Shown: positions 1-7,698, counted from the stretch's first letter. The stretch is 11,600 nucleotides of DNA from Lachnospiraceae bacterium (GCA_019420465.1 JAHZHB010000087.1:1-11600); one strand, 5' to 3'. Made by a program: numbers and translations. Notes: generated from the sequence alone by a model not told the origin.

Positions 1-278
1 TGGCCGCCCCGGGGGACATTACCCTGACCAGATATGACAAGCAGCATAACACCCATCTGCGTGATGTGCTGTATCATTACATCCGCAACGGACGAAGCGT
101 GTCCAAAACTGCCGAGATAATGTACATGCACAGAAATACTGTATTGAATAAGTTGAAAAAAATTCAGGAATTGTGCCCGCTTGATCTGGAAGATGGTATA
201 TCCACGGAGATTCTGATGTTTTCCTGTCAGCTGACCAAATACTATGAAGAATATATGAATCTGGAATTGCGACTTTAA
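1..278 (+). CDS. PucR/CdaR-family transcriptional regulator, C-terminal HTH end (partial)
   Basis: The reading frame is open from the left edge (first full codon at 3) to TAA at 276-278, so only the C-terminus is visible. The in-window sequence has the family's pattern: a tyrosine-aspartate-x-x-histidine stretch (YDKQH), then T-x-LR-x-V-LYHYIRNG, then an HTH with TAEIMYMHRNTVLNKLKKI. This HRNTV-x-x-(R/K)L-x-x-I signature marks the PucR-type C-terminal helix-turn-helix found in activators of purine, sugar-diacid and other catabolic genes. A GTG at 66 is available but is internal to the conserved region and is not the start. The ligand-sensing N-terminal part lies outside the window. The gene converges on the MatC-like carrier. 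Control of that carrier is possible from context but is inference only. Confidence 0.88.
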   Translation, partial: AAPGDITLTRYDKQHNTHLRDVLYHYIRNGRSVSKTAEIMYMHRNTVLNKLKKIQELCPLDLEDGISTEILMFSCQLTKYYEEYMNLELRL

Positions 279-315
279 TGCATACCTGCTATTGCCCTGC
301 ATTGATATGCATGGC

Positions 316-357
316 AAAAAAACTGCGTATATGGTATCCCATATACGCGTTTTTTTT
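316..357. terminator. Bidirectional intrinsic terminator between the PucR-type gene and the carrier gene
   Basis: A perfect 10-bp stem, GCGTATATGG (325-334) with CCATATACGC (339-348), closes a TATC loop. On the + strand it is followed by eight T (350-357), which ends the regulator transcript. On the - strand the stem is followed, after two bases, by seven T (complement of A316-322), which ends the carrier transcript. Confidence 0.93.
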
Positions 358-381
358 GTTGAAAGGCCTGCTATTTTCTAT

Positions 382-1680
382 TTATACATGGAAGATGTTA
401 AACAGTCCCAGTGTAGCCAGTACAGCAGTGATCAGAGGAATGATCAGGCTGACTACGATCATCGGATTCGGCAGACTGTCCTTAACCTCGTTATTCGGGC
501 AGCTGGCGATTGTCAGAGCACCACCTGTGGAGAACGGAGACATCGCTGTACTCAAACCACCGAAGAAGATGCAGCTGTACAGTGCGATCTCGTTCATACC
601 AAGGCTTGCAGCCAGAACCGGTACCAGCGGATACATCAGCGGCATAACCGTAGATGTAGAGCTGGAGAAGAAGCTTAAGAAAGCTGCAAACAGTACGATA
701 GCTCCCGGTACCAGGAATCTCGGAATAGAACTTGTCAATGCTGTGGAAACAGCGTCGATCAGTCCGGCTTCGCCGGCTACCTTGATCAGCATATAGACAC
801 CGACGATCATAACGATCGTATTGATCGGGATGCCTTTGATAACTTTCTTTTCATCGCCAAGTTTCATAAATGCACAGACAAGTGCACCAATCACCATGAT
901 CACCTGTGGCTGACATATACCGGCCAGCTGGGAGATCACCACATTATCCTTGATCCAGGTATTCAGAAGACTGGGAACTACCATGGCAAGGAAAGCGATA
1001 ATAACGATCGCAAATGTTTTTTTCTGAACAGCGTTGAATGCCGGCGGTTTCTCAACAGATACCTTTTCAGCCTTAAATCCTTTAAAAATGAAATAAAAGA
1101 CTACCAGAACAATAAGAACGATGATGATCATATTGATCCAGATATAATTGGACATCACCATGGCGCGTCCTTCCTCTACTTCATTGGCAATGATCAGGTT
1201 TTTACTGATAACACCACCGTAGCCATTGTACGGGTTGTTGGAACCGATCAGGTTACCAAAACCGATACAGATCGCTGCCAGAGCCGGGTTAACTCCTGCG
1301 GAGATTGCCATGGCAAAAGCAAAAGGTCCGATGATAGCCGGTGTAGAAGCACCTGCACCGAGACCACCAACGATAGCACATACAAGTGCGATAGCGATCG
1401 GGATCAGCTTGGCATTGCCGCCAAGTGCATACAGCATTTTACGTCCGAGGACGTCCATTGTACCGTTCTGTGTCGCATATGTAAAGAACAGAGAGATCGA
1501 CAGCAGATAAAATACAATCGTCGTGGGCCAGAAAGCAATAATATCGTTAATTTTCATACCCAGACCGAAAAATCCAAGCAGGAAGGCAAAGCCCATGGCA
1601 ATGATACCTGTATTGAATTTAAATTTCCATCCTATGACAATCGAAACGATGATTGCCAGAATACATAATGTTAAAACCAT
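382..1680 (-). CDS. MatC-like dicarboxylate carrier (ion transporter superfamily), integral membrane
   Basis: A 432-residue, very hydrophobic protein with about ten to twelve predicted membrane segments. It starts LCILAIIVSIVIGWKFKFNTG, the pattern of the MatC N-terminal domain of malonate/dicarboxylate carriers. Segments fall roughly at residues 2-18, 24-42, 50-70, 92-112, 115-142, 178-200, 222-240, 255-272, 285-302, 322-340, 345-362 and 405-430. Glycine/serine/asparagine-rich turns at about 145-156 (GSNNPYNGYGG) and 338-348 (FSSSTSTVMP) resemble the paired substrate-binding hairpins of SLC13-like carriers. The ATG at 1680 is preceded by AAGGAAAGGG. Expected role: uptake or exchange of a small carboxylate at the cytoplasmic membrane. 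The substrate cannot be told from sequence. The gene is monocistronic, with its own promoter and terminator. Confidence 0.8.
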   Translation of the reverse strand: MVLTLCILAIIVSIVIGWKFKFNTGIIAMGFAFLLGFFGLGMKINDIIAFWPTTIVFYLLSISLFFTYATQNGTMDVLGRKMLYALGGNAKLIPIAIALVCAIVGGLGAGASTPAIIGPFAFAMAISAGVNPALAAICIGFGNLIGSNNPYNGYGGVISKNLIIANEVEEGRAMVMSNYIWINMIIIVLIVLVVFYFIFKGFKAEKVSVEKPPAFNAVQKKTFAIVIIAFLAMVVPSLLNTWIKDNVVISQLAGICQPQVIMVIGALVCAFMKLGDEKKVIKGIPINTIVMIVGVYMLIKVAGEAGLIDAVSTALTSSIPRFLVPGAIVLFAAFLSFFSSSTSTVMPLMYPLVPVLAASLGMNEIALYSCIFFGGLSTAMSPFSTGGALTIASCPNNEVKDSLPNPMIVVSLIIPLITAVLATLGLFNIFHV

Positions 1681-1722
1681 TGTTATTCCCTTTCCTTAAT
1701 ACTTTTGTTAAACTGTCCAAAC

Positions 1723-1734
1723 AGAAGCGCTTCT
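1723..1734. promoter_or_regulatory. 12-bp palindrome, candidate operator just downstream of the carrier promoter
   Basis: AGAAGCGCTTCT is a perfect palindrome lying at about +5 to +16 from the predicted start of the carrier transcript, a position where a bound repressor would block transcription. The central AAGCGCTT core with CG at the dyad is like LacI-family and cre-type operators, but the outer bases do not match the CcpA cre consensus. The binding protein is unknown. Confidence 0.4.
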
Positions 1735-1745
1735 CTTTTGATGGT

Positions 1746-1774
1746 ATTGTAACATTTCACCATTTGTATTTCCA
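1746..1774 (-). promoter_or_regulatory. Sigma-A-type promoter of the MatC-like carrier gene
   Basis: Read on the - strand: -35 TGGAAA (1774-1769), a 17-base spacer, -10 TACAAT (1751-1746) preceded by TGT, which gives an extended -10. The expected start site is near 1739, giving a leader of about 58 bases before the ATG at 1680. Confidence 0.65.
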
Positions 1775-1928
1775 CTTCCTTGTTTCGCCAGACTATTTCT
1801 TGTGTCCGCTGCATAAGTTATCGGAGTGGTTTTATTCAAGTCGCACATCCTGCATGACAATATATTCCGTCCTGTTTACACTGTTTTACTCTGTAGCGCT
1901 GTACCGGATTCTGACCTGCAGGGTTTTC

Positions 1929-1957
1929 TTGTGTTCTGCTTTTTTCAATGCTATGAT
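1929..1957 (+). promoter_or_regulatory. Extended -10 promoter of the TPR-DUF4037-DUF4125 unit
   Basis: TGC-TATGAT (1949-1957) is an extended -10. A weak -35, TTGTGT (1929-1934), sits 17 bases upstream of the TATGAT. The start would be near 1964, about 29 bases before the ATG at 1993, which has AAGGAG at 1981-1986. The rest of 1775-1928 is T-rich and shows no gene I can support. Confidence 0.6.
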
Positions 1958-1992
1958 AGAAATATAATTATACTTTTATAAAGGAGAATTTT

Positions 1993-2925
1993 ATGACACA
2001 GGATGAATTTTACCAGCATCTTGATACTTTATATGATGCAGGTGACCCAAAAGAAGTAGAGCGTTTTCTCACTTTTCATGTCGATTTTTACAGGGATGGC
2101 GAGACTTTAAATCCCCCGCTTCTGATTGCTGCCTTAAGCGAACTTGGCGGATTTTACCGTGGTGTCAGCCGCTACGCAGAATCCGCGGACTGTTTCTGTC
2201 AGACTCTCGATCTTGTCAGAAAATATAAAGGCGAAGATTCTATGGCCTATGCCACGACATTAAATAATCTGGCCGGCACCTATCGTCTGATGCAGGAAAG
2301 CGAAAAATCCGAAGACTGTTTTCTGAAGGCCCGTAAACTGTTTGAAAGTCATCAGGTTACCTCCCACTATTTGTATGCCTCCATACTGAACAACCTTGCC
2401 CTTTTATATCTGGGCGAAGGACGCAAAGAGGAAGGTATTGATCTGCTACGCCAGTCCACAGATCTGATGAAACAGCAGCCCGGACATGAGGAGGAAGTCT
2501 ATACCGGCATTCTGAATCAGGCGTATTATTATCTGGAAACAGAGGATATCGATCAGGCACTGTCTCTTGTCAAAGAGTCCATACAGGGATTTATGTCTCT
2601 TCCTTATAAGAGTACACATCTTGCCTCTGCCCGGGCACTTCTGGCCCAGCTTCTGTTCCGCCTTGACCAGACTGAAGAGGCCGAAGCGCTGTACAAGGCT
2701 GTCCGCACGGATATCGAAGCTACCTTTGGCAAAAATGCCGACTACTACTTTGCCACCAAGAGTCTGTCCGTAGTCTGTGAAGCTCTCGAAAAAAACGAGG
2801 AAGCTCTGCAGCTTTCCAAAGAGGCTCTTGATGTGCTGACAACGCTTTACGGCGAAAACAGTCCGCAGGTGCAGCAGGAAAGAGAATCTCTTGCGCTGAC
2901 CAGGCAGCGCCTGATGCTTTCATGA
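1993..2925 (+). CDS. Tetratricopeptide-repeat protein
   Basis: A 310-residue soluble protein with no signal peptide or membrane segment. It is made of helical pairs of TPR/TPR_12 type. Clear units include the stretch near residues 43-80 (ALSELGGFYRGVSRYAESAD), 85-122 (ATTLNNLAGTYRLMQESEKS), 127-165 (ASILNNLALLYLGEGRKEEG), 170-205, 210-245 and 250-295, ending with a kinesin-light-chain-like LYGENSPQV turn. Such repeats form a curved scaffold for protein partners. The start is fixed by AAGGAG seven bases upstream of the ATG. Its TGA overlaps the next gene's ATG (ATGA at 2922-2925), so the two are very likely translationally coupled and may act together. The binding partner is not known; the two downstream products are the best candidates. 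Confidence 0.88.
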   Translation: MTQDEFYQHLDTLYDAGDPKEVERFLTFHVDFYRDGETLNPPLLIAALSELGGFYRGVSRYAESADCFCQTLDLVRKYKGEDSMAYATTLNNLAGTYRLMQESEKSEDCFLKARKLFESHQVTSHYLYASILNNLALLYLGEGRKEEGIDLLRQSTDLMKQQPGHEEEVYTGILNQAYYYLETEDIDQALSLVKESIQGFMSLPYKSTHLASARALLAQLLFRLDQTEEAEALYKAVRTDIEATFGKNADYYFATKSLSVVCEALEKNEEALQLSKEALDVLTTLYGENSPQVQQERESLALTRQRLMLS

Positions 2926-3854
2926 ACGGACTGACACTGGCCGAACGCTATTTCACAATATATGGGCTGCCCATGCTGCAGACACAGTTTCCGGAATATA
3001 CCGACAGGATAGCCTGCGGACTTGTCGGAGAGGGATCCGAGTGTTTCGGCTTTGATGATATGCTGTCCCGGGATCATGACTGGGGTGCGGGCTTTTGTCT
3101 GTGGCTGACTGATGAGGACTATGAAGCTGTCGGTCAGAAGCTGTCCGCAGCCTATGATCGTCTGCCGGATACTCTGGATGGTTTTTCAAAACGAAAAGAC
3201 ACCGGGATGGCCGCCGGACGCACCGGAGTGCTTCGTATTTCTGATTTTTACAGTAAATTTACCGGATGCCCCGAAGGGCCACATACACTTACCGAATGGC
3301 AGCGCATTCCCGAATCCTATCTGGCTGTTGCCGTCAACGGACGTGTATTCCTGGATCCACTGGGCAGATTCAGTGCCATTCGTCAGAGGCTTCTGACCTT
3401 TTACCCGGAAGATATCCGCTTAAAAAAACTGTCTTTTCAGTGCCATCGCATGGGACAGGCCGGGCAGTACAATTATCCCCGTCTCTGTATGCGAAAGGAT
3501 CAGACAGCGGCCTTTCTGGCACTTTCAGAATTCTGTGAAGCCGCGATGAAAACCATCTATCTGCTGAACCGCGCCTATGCTCCCTACTATAAGTGGATGC
3601 GAAAAGGGATTTCACGTCTTGACCGCCTGCATGCTCTTGGCGGAACCATAGATCTGCTCTGCTCTGTTCCTGCTATTTCTCCGGGGCAGACGGAAAAGAT
3701 TGAAGACATCTGCCGTCAGATTCGTGATGAACTCTTGCATCAGCAGCTGACAACTGACATCAGTACATTTCTGTGCGACCAAAGCTTCTCTTTGCTTGAA
3801 CACATACAGGATCCTTTTTTACGGACACTTCCTGTAAGCATAGACTGTTGTTAA
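2922..3854 (+). CDS. DUF4037 protein with nucleotidyltransferase-like N-terminus
   Basis: A 310-residue soluble protein. The N-terminal part has GEGSECFGFDD (36-46) followed by SRDHDWG (49-55). This is the glycine-serine helix turn and D-x-D (Asp51, Asp53) arrangement of the nucleotidyltransferase fold; a later acidic residue near Asp145 (FLDPLG) could be the third metal ligand. The helical C-terminal half contains NRAYAPYYKW (216-225), typical of DUF4037, and an R-x4-H motif (RDELLH, 268-273). By family knowledge this would transfer a nucleotide to a small molecule or protein, but no activity is established to my knowledge, and the substrate is unknown. It starts inside the stop of the TPR gene. 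There is an 86-base gap to the next gene with no terminator. The family call is good; the function is inferred. Confidence 0.8.
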   Translation: MNGLTLAERYFTIYGLPMLQTQFPEYTDRIACGLVGEGSECFGFDDMLSRDHDWGAGFCLWLTDEDYEAVGQKLSAAYDRLPDTLDGFSKRKDTGMAAGRTGVLRISDFYSKFTGCPEGPHTLTEWQRIPESYLAVAVNGRVFLDPLGRFSAIRQRLLTFYPEDIRLKKLSFQCHRMGQAGQYNYPRLCMRKDQTAAFLALSEFCEAAMKTIYLLNRAYAPYYKWMRKGISRLDRLHALGGTIDLLCSVPAISPGQTEKIEDICRQIRDELLHQQLTTDISTFLCDQSFSLLEHIQDPFLRTLPVSIDCC

Positions 3855-3940
3855 TGTAAACTTTTGCATTTTCAGACTTCAGATTCAGACAACCTATTTC
3901 CGTCAATCAGATGTGCATCAGCACAAAACAGGAGGAGTTT

Positions 3941-4543
3941 ATGACACTGATCGATACTATTGTTGAAAAAGAATTTGCCATGTTCACCACTGTCAATCAG
4001 GGGCATGCGCGTGCGGACTGCCAGGATGACTGGCCTACCTTTTCCATTATGCGAAAGAGTCAGTTTTCTGCTTATGATATGGCTACGCTTGAAAGCTACT
4101 GGCAGGATCTTCTGGCTGCTGAAGCAGCACACCGTAATCTGGTCACCGAAAAATATGCCTGGATGATGAAAAAAACAGCTCCGGCTGAGTTTGCAAAGAT
4201 CGCACATCTCCTGCCTGCTGTTTCTGAAGCAAAGAAACAACTGATCCAGGATATTTTAAAAATCTACAGACAATGGACAGAGGAATTTTCCGTGTCATAT
4301 CCAAAGCTGTCCGGTCACGGACGTTCTCTGGATGATGACAGCCACTCTCCGTTGGGTGCGACTTCATCCATGACCTATATGGAGGGCGAGCTTCTCACAT
4401 GCTCAGAAAACACATTAAACGCGCTGTATGCCCACCAGAGCAGACTTCTTGCCCGCAGGGAGAATATGGTTCTTACGATCATGACAGCTACTGTACAAGC
4501 CTATGGATATGCTTCGTTGGATGATGCGGAAGCGCGAATGTAA
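3941..4543 (+). CDS. DUF4125 family protein
   Basis: A 200-residue soluble, mostly helical protein of unknown function. Conserved-looking features are the N-terminal IVEKEFAMF-x-x-VNQGHARADCQDDWPTF stretch (residues 7-34), MRKSQFSAY (37-45) and YWQDL (53-57). In this family the N-Q-G-x-R-A-x-C-Q-D-D pattern looks like a ligand or catalytic surface, but no reaction is established. I chose the ATG at 3941 because GGAGGAG (3931-3937) sits just before it. An in-frame ATG at 3911 adds ten residues but would place that ribosome site inside the gene. It follows the TPR and DUF4037 genes, probably on the same transcript, and ends at a strong terminator. A functional link to the nucleotidyltransferase-like neighbour is inferred from position. 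Confidence 0.82.
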   Translation: MTLIDTIVEKEFAMFTTVNQGHARADCQDDWPTFSIMRKSQFSAYDMATLESYWQDLLAAEAAHRNLVTEKYAWMMKKTAPAEFAKIAHLLPAVSEAKKQLIQDILKIYRQWTEEFSVSYPKLSGHGRSLDDDSHSPLGATSSMTYMEGELLTCSENTLNALYAHQSRLLARRENMVLTIMTATVQAYGYASLDDAEARM

Positions 4544-4555
4544 TCCTGTGTATAC

Positions 4556-4599
4556 AAAAAGGAAAGAATCCCACTTTTTCGAGGATTCTTTCCTTTTTT
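4556..4599. terminator. Bidirectional intrinsic terminator between the DUF4125 gene and the pbp gene
   Basis: GGAAAGAATCC (4561-4571) pairs perfectly with GGATTCTTTCC (4583-4593) around an 11-base loop. The stem is flanked by A-rich (4556-4560) and T-rich (4594-4599) runs that extend the pairing and give U-tracts in both directions. It lies between the convergent ends at 4543 and 4609 and serves both. Confidence 0.92.
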
Positions 4600-4608
4600 C
4601 CTGTATCT

Positions 4609-7068
4609 TTATTCCTGTGTTTTACCCGAGATCCATCCCGCCAGTTTTTCTGCCAGCCCCGGTTCTTTTGTCTGATCCTCTTTTGGCTGTTCCGGCGTGG
4701 GTTCTGCCGGGGTCTGCTCCGGGATATCTGCCGGTACATCCGGTGTCTGTCCGGCCTCCGTATCCGGAGCTTCTGTATCCGGCTCATTGGGTACATCCGC
4801 AGGATCTTCCGGCTGCTCACCGTTACCAAACCAGCGGTCCCACCAGCTCTTATGCTCTGCACACGTTGTTTTCAGGCTGTCCGGTATCACATATGCCGCG
4901 TCAGCAGTCTTTTCAGAGGCTTCCTTCAGATATACCTTTGTGACCACAGTATCTTCCGGGCAGTATTCTCCGGCTCTCTGGTTAGACACGGTACAGATCT
5001 GTACTTTTTCATGACAGTCACACTCTTTTACCGGTGCTGTTCCGGCTTCATAATACTCTGTGCGCGTCATATCGCCCTGCACGGTGCTGTCACAGAGACC
5101 AGCCACAGCTTTCTTTCCACATTTCACGCATATCCTGCAGCCTACCAGATCTTCCATACCCGAAAATCCGGTATCTTCCAGTCCCTCATGTGCCCGCTGC
5201 ATCACGGCTTTCCACAGGGTCTTCACATATCCACCGTCTTCCTGCGCCTGATTATTGTCATAGCCGCCCCAGACACTGCAGACATAGTACGGGGAATATC
5301 CGACAAACCACAGATCCTTCTGATCCGTGGTCGTACCGCTTTTTCCTGCCAGACTCATGCCGCCAAATGCAGCCTTTTTCCCCGTACCACTCTTTATGAC
5401 ATCCTCCATGGCAAGGGTCAGAAGCTGGGCTGTATCTTTTCGGATCACTGTTTTCGGTTCTGTCTCCGTATCCAGCAGTATATTGCCCTCACGGTCCACT
5501 ACTTTCTCGTAAAAATGCAGTTTTCGGTATGCGCCGCCGTCAGCGATCGCACCATAAGCCGCAGCCAGCTGCATGTTTGTCACACCATTGTACGTACCGC
5601 CAAGTGCCAGCGCCTCAACTTTATCTTCCTCATTCAGATGCGTAAAGCCAAAGCTTCTGAGCAGTTCCCATACCCTCTCTATGCCGGTTTCCTGCAGTAC
5701 CTTTACCGCCGGTATATTCAGGGAATCTTCGACAGCTTCCCGCACAGTGGTCATACCTCTGTATTTTCCGCTGGCATTACGTATATCCCGGCCATCCGAA
5801 TACTGTGCCGGGGCATCATCCAGTACGGTTCCCAGTGTGATCTCACTTTTGTCAAGTGCGGCTGCATACTCCCCTGGGATCTTAAACGTTGAGCCCGGCT
5901 GGCGGATGCTGTCCGTTGCCCGGTTTAAGACAAGGCTGGCTGTCTTTTCACCACGCCCACCGGCGATAGCTTTGACCTGTCCTGTCTTATAGTCAGCCAG
6001 AACGATCGATGCCTGCGCATCTGAGGTGTAGTTTTCCTCCCGGTTGATCTCTTCTTCTACGATTTTCTGCAGATCGCTGTTCATCCCGGAATAGATTGTC
6101 AGACCGCCACGGTAGATCATCTGCCAGGCTTCCTCTTCTGTACCGCCTTTTGTCAGCTGCAGATCTGCCACGATCTGTTCAAGGAGAGCATCCTCATAGT
6201 AGCTTAGTACACTGCTCTTATCCGTATTGTCCTTCTGCTCTGCGATGCGGTCAAAGACATTGTCCGCACAGGCTGTATTGTAGTCCTCTTCTGTGATATA
6301 TCCCTGATCAAGCATCGCCTTTAAAACCAGATGCTGACGTTTCTGGCAACTCTCCGGCGCCTTAAAGGGATTATAGCCGCTGGGATTTTTAGTGATTCCG
6401 GCAAGCACGGCGGCTTCTGAAAGGCCAAGCTCTGATACTTCCTTTCCGAAATACTGCATCGACGCTGCCTGCACGCCCCAGCAGCCACTGCCAAGGTTGA
6501 TCGTATTCAGATAATTTTCCAGAATATACGCCTTGGAATATTTCTGTTCCAGGCGGACCGCCAGATACTGTTCCTGCACCTTTCGGATCAGCTGATCCAT
6601 AAATGTCTGTTCCGACGTCCATCCGGTAAATACATTGTTTTTCAAAAGCTGCTGCGTGATCGTACTGGCTCCCTCTGAGAAATGAAAGCCCTGCAACACG
6701 CCTTTTACACCAGCACGGGCAATACCTCTGATATCAATACCATGATGACTGTAAAACCGCTCATCTTCTATCGCCACAAAGGCATCCTGCAGGTTCTGTG
6801 GTACCCTGTCCAGTGTGACATATACACGGTTGGCGCCTTCTCCTGCCAGGATCCTGGTCGTCTTTCCGGCATCATCTACGATCTCTGTGCGAAAACCACT
6901 CGGTGTCACATCGAGTGTATTTACATCAGGTGCCTCAAAGGCGGCAAAAGCCACCAGACCCAGTCCGGTACCTGCGCCAAGAAAAAGCAGCAGAAAAAAG
7001 AGCCTGAAAAAGCCCCTGAGAAAGATATGTTTTTTCTTTCGCTTTCTTTTTTCTTTTCTGTGTACCAT
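4609..7068 (-). CDS. Class A penicillin-binding protein (bifunctional transglycosylase/transpeptidase)
   Basis: An 819-residue membrane-anchored enzyme that polymerises lipid II into glycan strands and cross-links the peptides. Order: basic cytoplasmic start (1-19), one membrane segment (about 20-44), and a GT51 domain with catalytic EDERFYSHHG (Glu101) and GASTITQQLLKN (133-144). The transpeptidase domain follows, with Ser393-x-x-Lys396 (PGSTFK), Ser449-x-Asn451 (SLN) and KSGT (576-579). After it comes a segment rich in cysteine (644, 647, 650, 659, 683, 685, 692, 703, 736) and a Pro/Glu/Asp/Thr-rich tail (751-800). All catalytic motifs are intact, so it should be active. The start at 7068 has AAGGAG seven bases upstream. 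It is the last gene of the leftward cluster, with a hairpin directly before it. The closest named relatives are PonA/MrcA (PBP1); I cannot say which paralogue this is. Confidence 0.93.
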   Translation of the reverse strand: MVHRKEKRKRKKKHIFLRGFFRLFFLLLFLGAGTGLGLVAFAAFEAPDVNTLDVTPSGFRTEIVDDAGKTTRILAGEGANRVYVTLDRVPQNLQDAFVAIEDERFYSHHGIDIRGIARAGVKGVLQGFHFSEGASTITQQLLKNNVFTGWTSEQTFMDQLIRKVQEQYLAVRLEQKYSKAYILENYLNTINLGSGCWGVQAASMQYFGKEVSELGLSEAAVLAGITKNPSGYNPFKAPESCQKRQHLVLKAMLDQGYITEEDYNTACADNVFDRIAEQKDNTDKSSVLSYYEDALLEQIVADLQLTKGGTEEEAWQMIYRGGLTIYSGMNSDLQKIVEEEINREENYTSDAQASIVLADYKTGQVKAIAGGRGEKTASLVLNRATDSIRQPGSTFKIPGEYAAALDKSEITLGTVLDDAPAQYSDGRDIRNASGKYRGMTTVREAVEDSLNIPAVKVLQETGIERVWELLRSFGFTHLNEEDKVEALALGGTYNGVTNMQLAAAYGAIADGGAYRKLHFYEKVVDREGNILLDTETEPKTVIRKDTAQLLTLAMEDVIKSGTGKKAAFGGMSLAGKSGTTTDQKDLWFVGYSPYYVCSVWGGYDNNQAQEDGGYVKTLWKAVMQRAHEGLEDTGFSGMEDLVGCRICVKCGKKAVAGLCDSTVQGDMTRTEYYEAGTAPVKECDCHEKVQICTVSNQRAGEYCPEDTVVTKVYLKEASEKTADAAYVIPDSLKTTCAEHKSWWDRWFGNGEQPEDPADVPNEPDTEAPDTEAGQTPDVPADIPEQTPAEPTPEQPKEDQTKEPGLAEKLAGWISGKTQE

Positions 7069-7080
7069 ATATCTCCTTAT

Positions 7081-7142
7081 AAAAACTGCTGCCGGACCCG
7101 CTTTTTATCCCCTTTTACCGGACAAGACGGTTCCTGCAGCAG
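7081..7142 (-). terminator. Terminator-like hairpin or attenuator in the pbp leader
   Basis: On the - strand, CTGCTGCAGGA (7142-7132) pairs with TCCGGCAGCAG (7096-7086): 10 of 11 positions pair, with one A-G mismatch. UUUUU (7085-7081) follows directly, and the pbp ribosome site AAGGAG starts two bases later. The loop is 35 bases and holds a smaller ACCG/CGGT hairpin (7131-7128 with 7120-7117). It could end the transcript of the upstream genes or act as an attenuator for pbp. The long loop makes this less certain than the other terminators here. Confidence 0.5.
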
Positions 7143-7225
7143 CTGTCTGTATGTTATGATCTGCAGTCTGTGCAGCGCAATTACGAAAAAGGAATCCCGT
7201 AACCGCACGCATACTGTTTGTATAC

Positions 7226-7693
7226 TTATCTGTTTTTTTCCGCGGCAGCCAGTACCAGAAGCCCGGCTCCTGCGGTGACAAACACATCAGCCAGATTAAA
7301 GACCACATGGCTGAGTTTTTCCTGTTTGCAGGGAATACGGATGTAATCATCTACATAGCCCTGACAGACACGATCGGTCAGATTACCAAGTCCACCGGCC
7401 AGCAGCAATGTCGTGGCTGCCTTTTCCACACCGTGACCGGATTTTTTACTGAGTATACACAGACGGATACCAAGACCCGTCAGCATGACTGCGACCACTC
7501 CGTTTAACTCCTTCTGGTGCTCTTTTCCCAGTCCCAGGATCGCTCCCGGATTTTTCAATGGTCGAAGAATTGCTTTGCCACCCAGTATCTTTTTTTCTTC
7601 CCCCTCCCGCAAATGGTGCTTCATATACTTTTTGATCAGGGCATCACTGGTGTACAGTGTCAGTACGGTGGACAAAAGTTTTGCCTGGCTCAT
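7226..7693 (-). CDS. Signal peptidase II-like protein (LspA family), compact
   Basis: A 155-residue membrane protein of the family that cleaves signal peptides from prolipoproteins. The two aspartyl-protease motifs are visible: GNLTDR (Asp107) and FNLADV (Asp136), with the usual Asn104 and Asn133. Also present are the N-x-G loop (KNPGAILGL, 48-56) and the first-segment D-x-x-x-K (Asp17, Lys21). Hydrophobic segments lie near 64-81, 93-102 and 132-150. The first is weak and polar (SQAKLLSTVLTLYTSDALI), and a charged stretch (HHLREGEEKK, 26-35) follows it, so the protein looks divergent from standard LspA. The start at 7693 lies five bases past the zinc-ribbon gene's stop, and its GAGG ribosome site overlaps that gene's last codons. 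This suggests coupled translation. Residues needed for catalysis are kept. It may be a second or specialised copy, which cannot be judged from this window. Confidence 0.78.
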   Translation of the reverse strand: MSQAKLLSTVLTLYTSDALIKKYMKHHLREGEEKKILGGKAILRPLKNPGAILGLGKEHQKELNGVVAVMLTGLGIRLCILSKKSGHGVEKAATTLLLAGGLGNLTDRVCQGYVDDYIRIPCKQEKLSHVVFNLADVFVTAGAGLLVLAAAEKNR

Positions 7694-7698
7694 ATCCC

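Noticed and set aside
278..796. Open frame of 172 codons on the + strand opposite the end of the carrier gene
   Set aside because: It crosses the bidirectional terminator and mirrors the carrier's coding sequence; no family pattern.
1653..1967. Open frame of 104 codons on the + strand in the divergent intergenic region
   Set aside because: It starts inside the carrier gene on the other strand, has no ribosome site, runs over both promoters and has no recognisable protein pattern.
3911..3940. Longer DUF4125 start at 3911
   Set aside because: There is no ribosome site before it, while GGAGGAG directly precedes the ATG at 3941.
3855..3940. Search for a promoter or terminator between the DUF4037 and DUF4125 genes
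   Set aside because: No stem with a U-tract and no convincing -10/-35 pair; the two genes are taken as one transcript.
7150..7195. Possible promoter for pbp on the - strand (TTGCGC, 16-base spacer, CATAAC)
   Set aside because: Both boxes are poor matches, and a terminator-like hairpin lies downstream of it.
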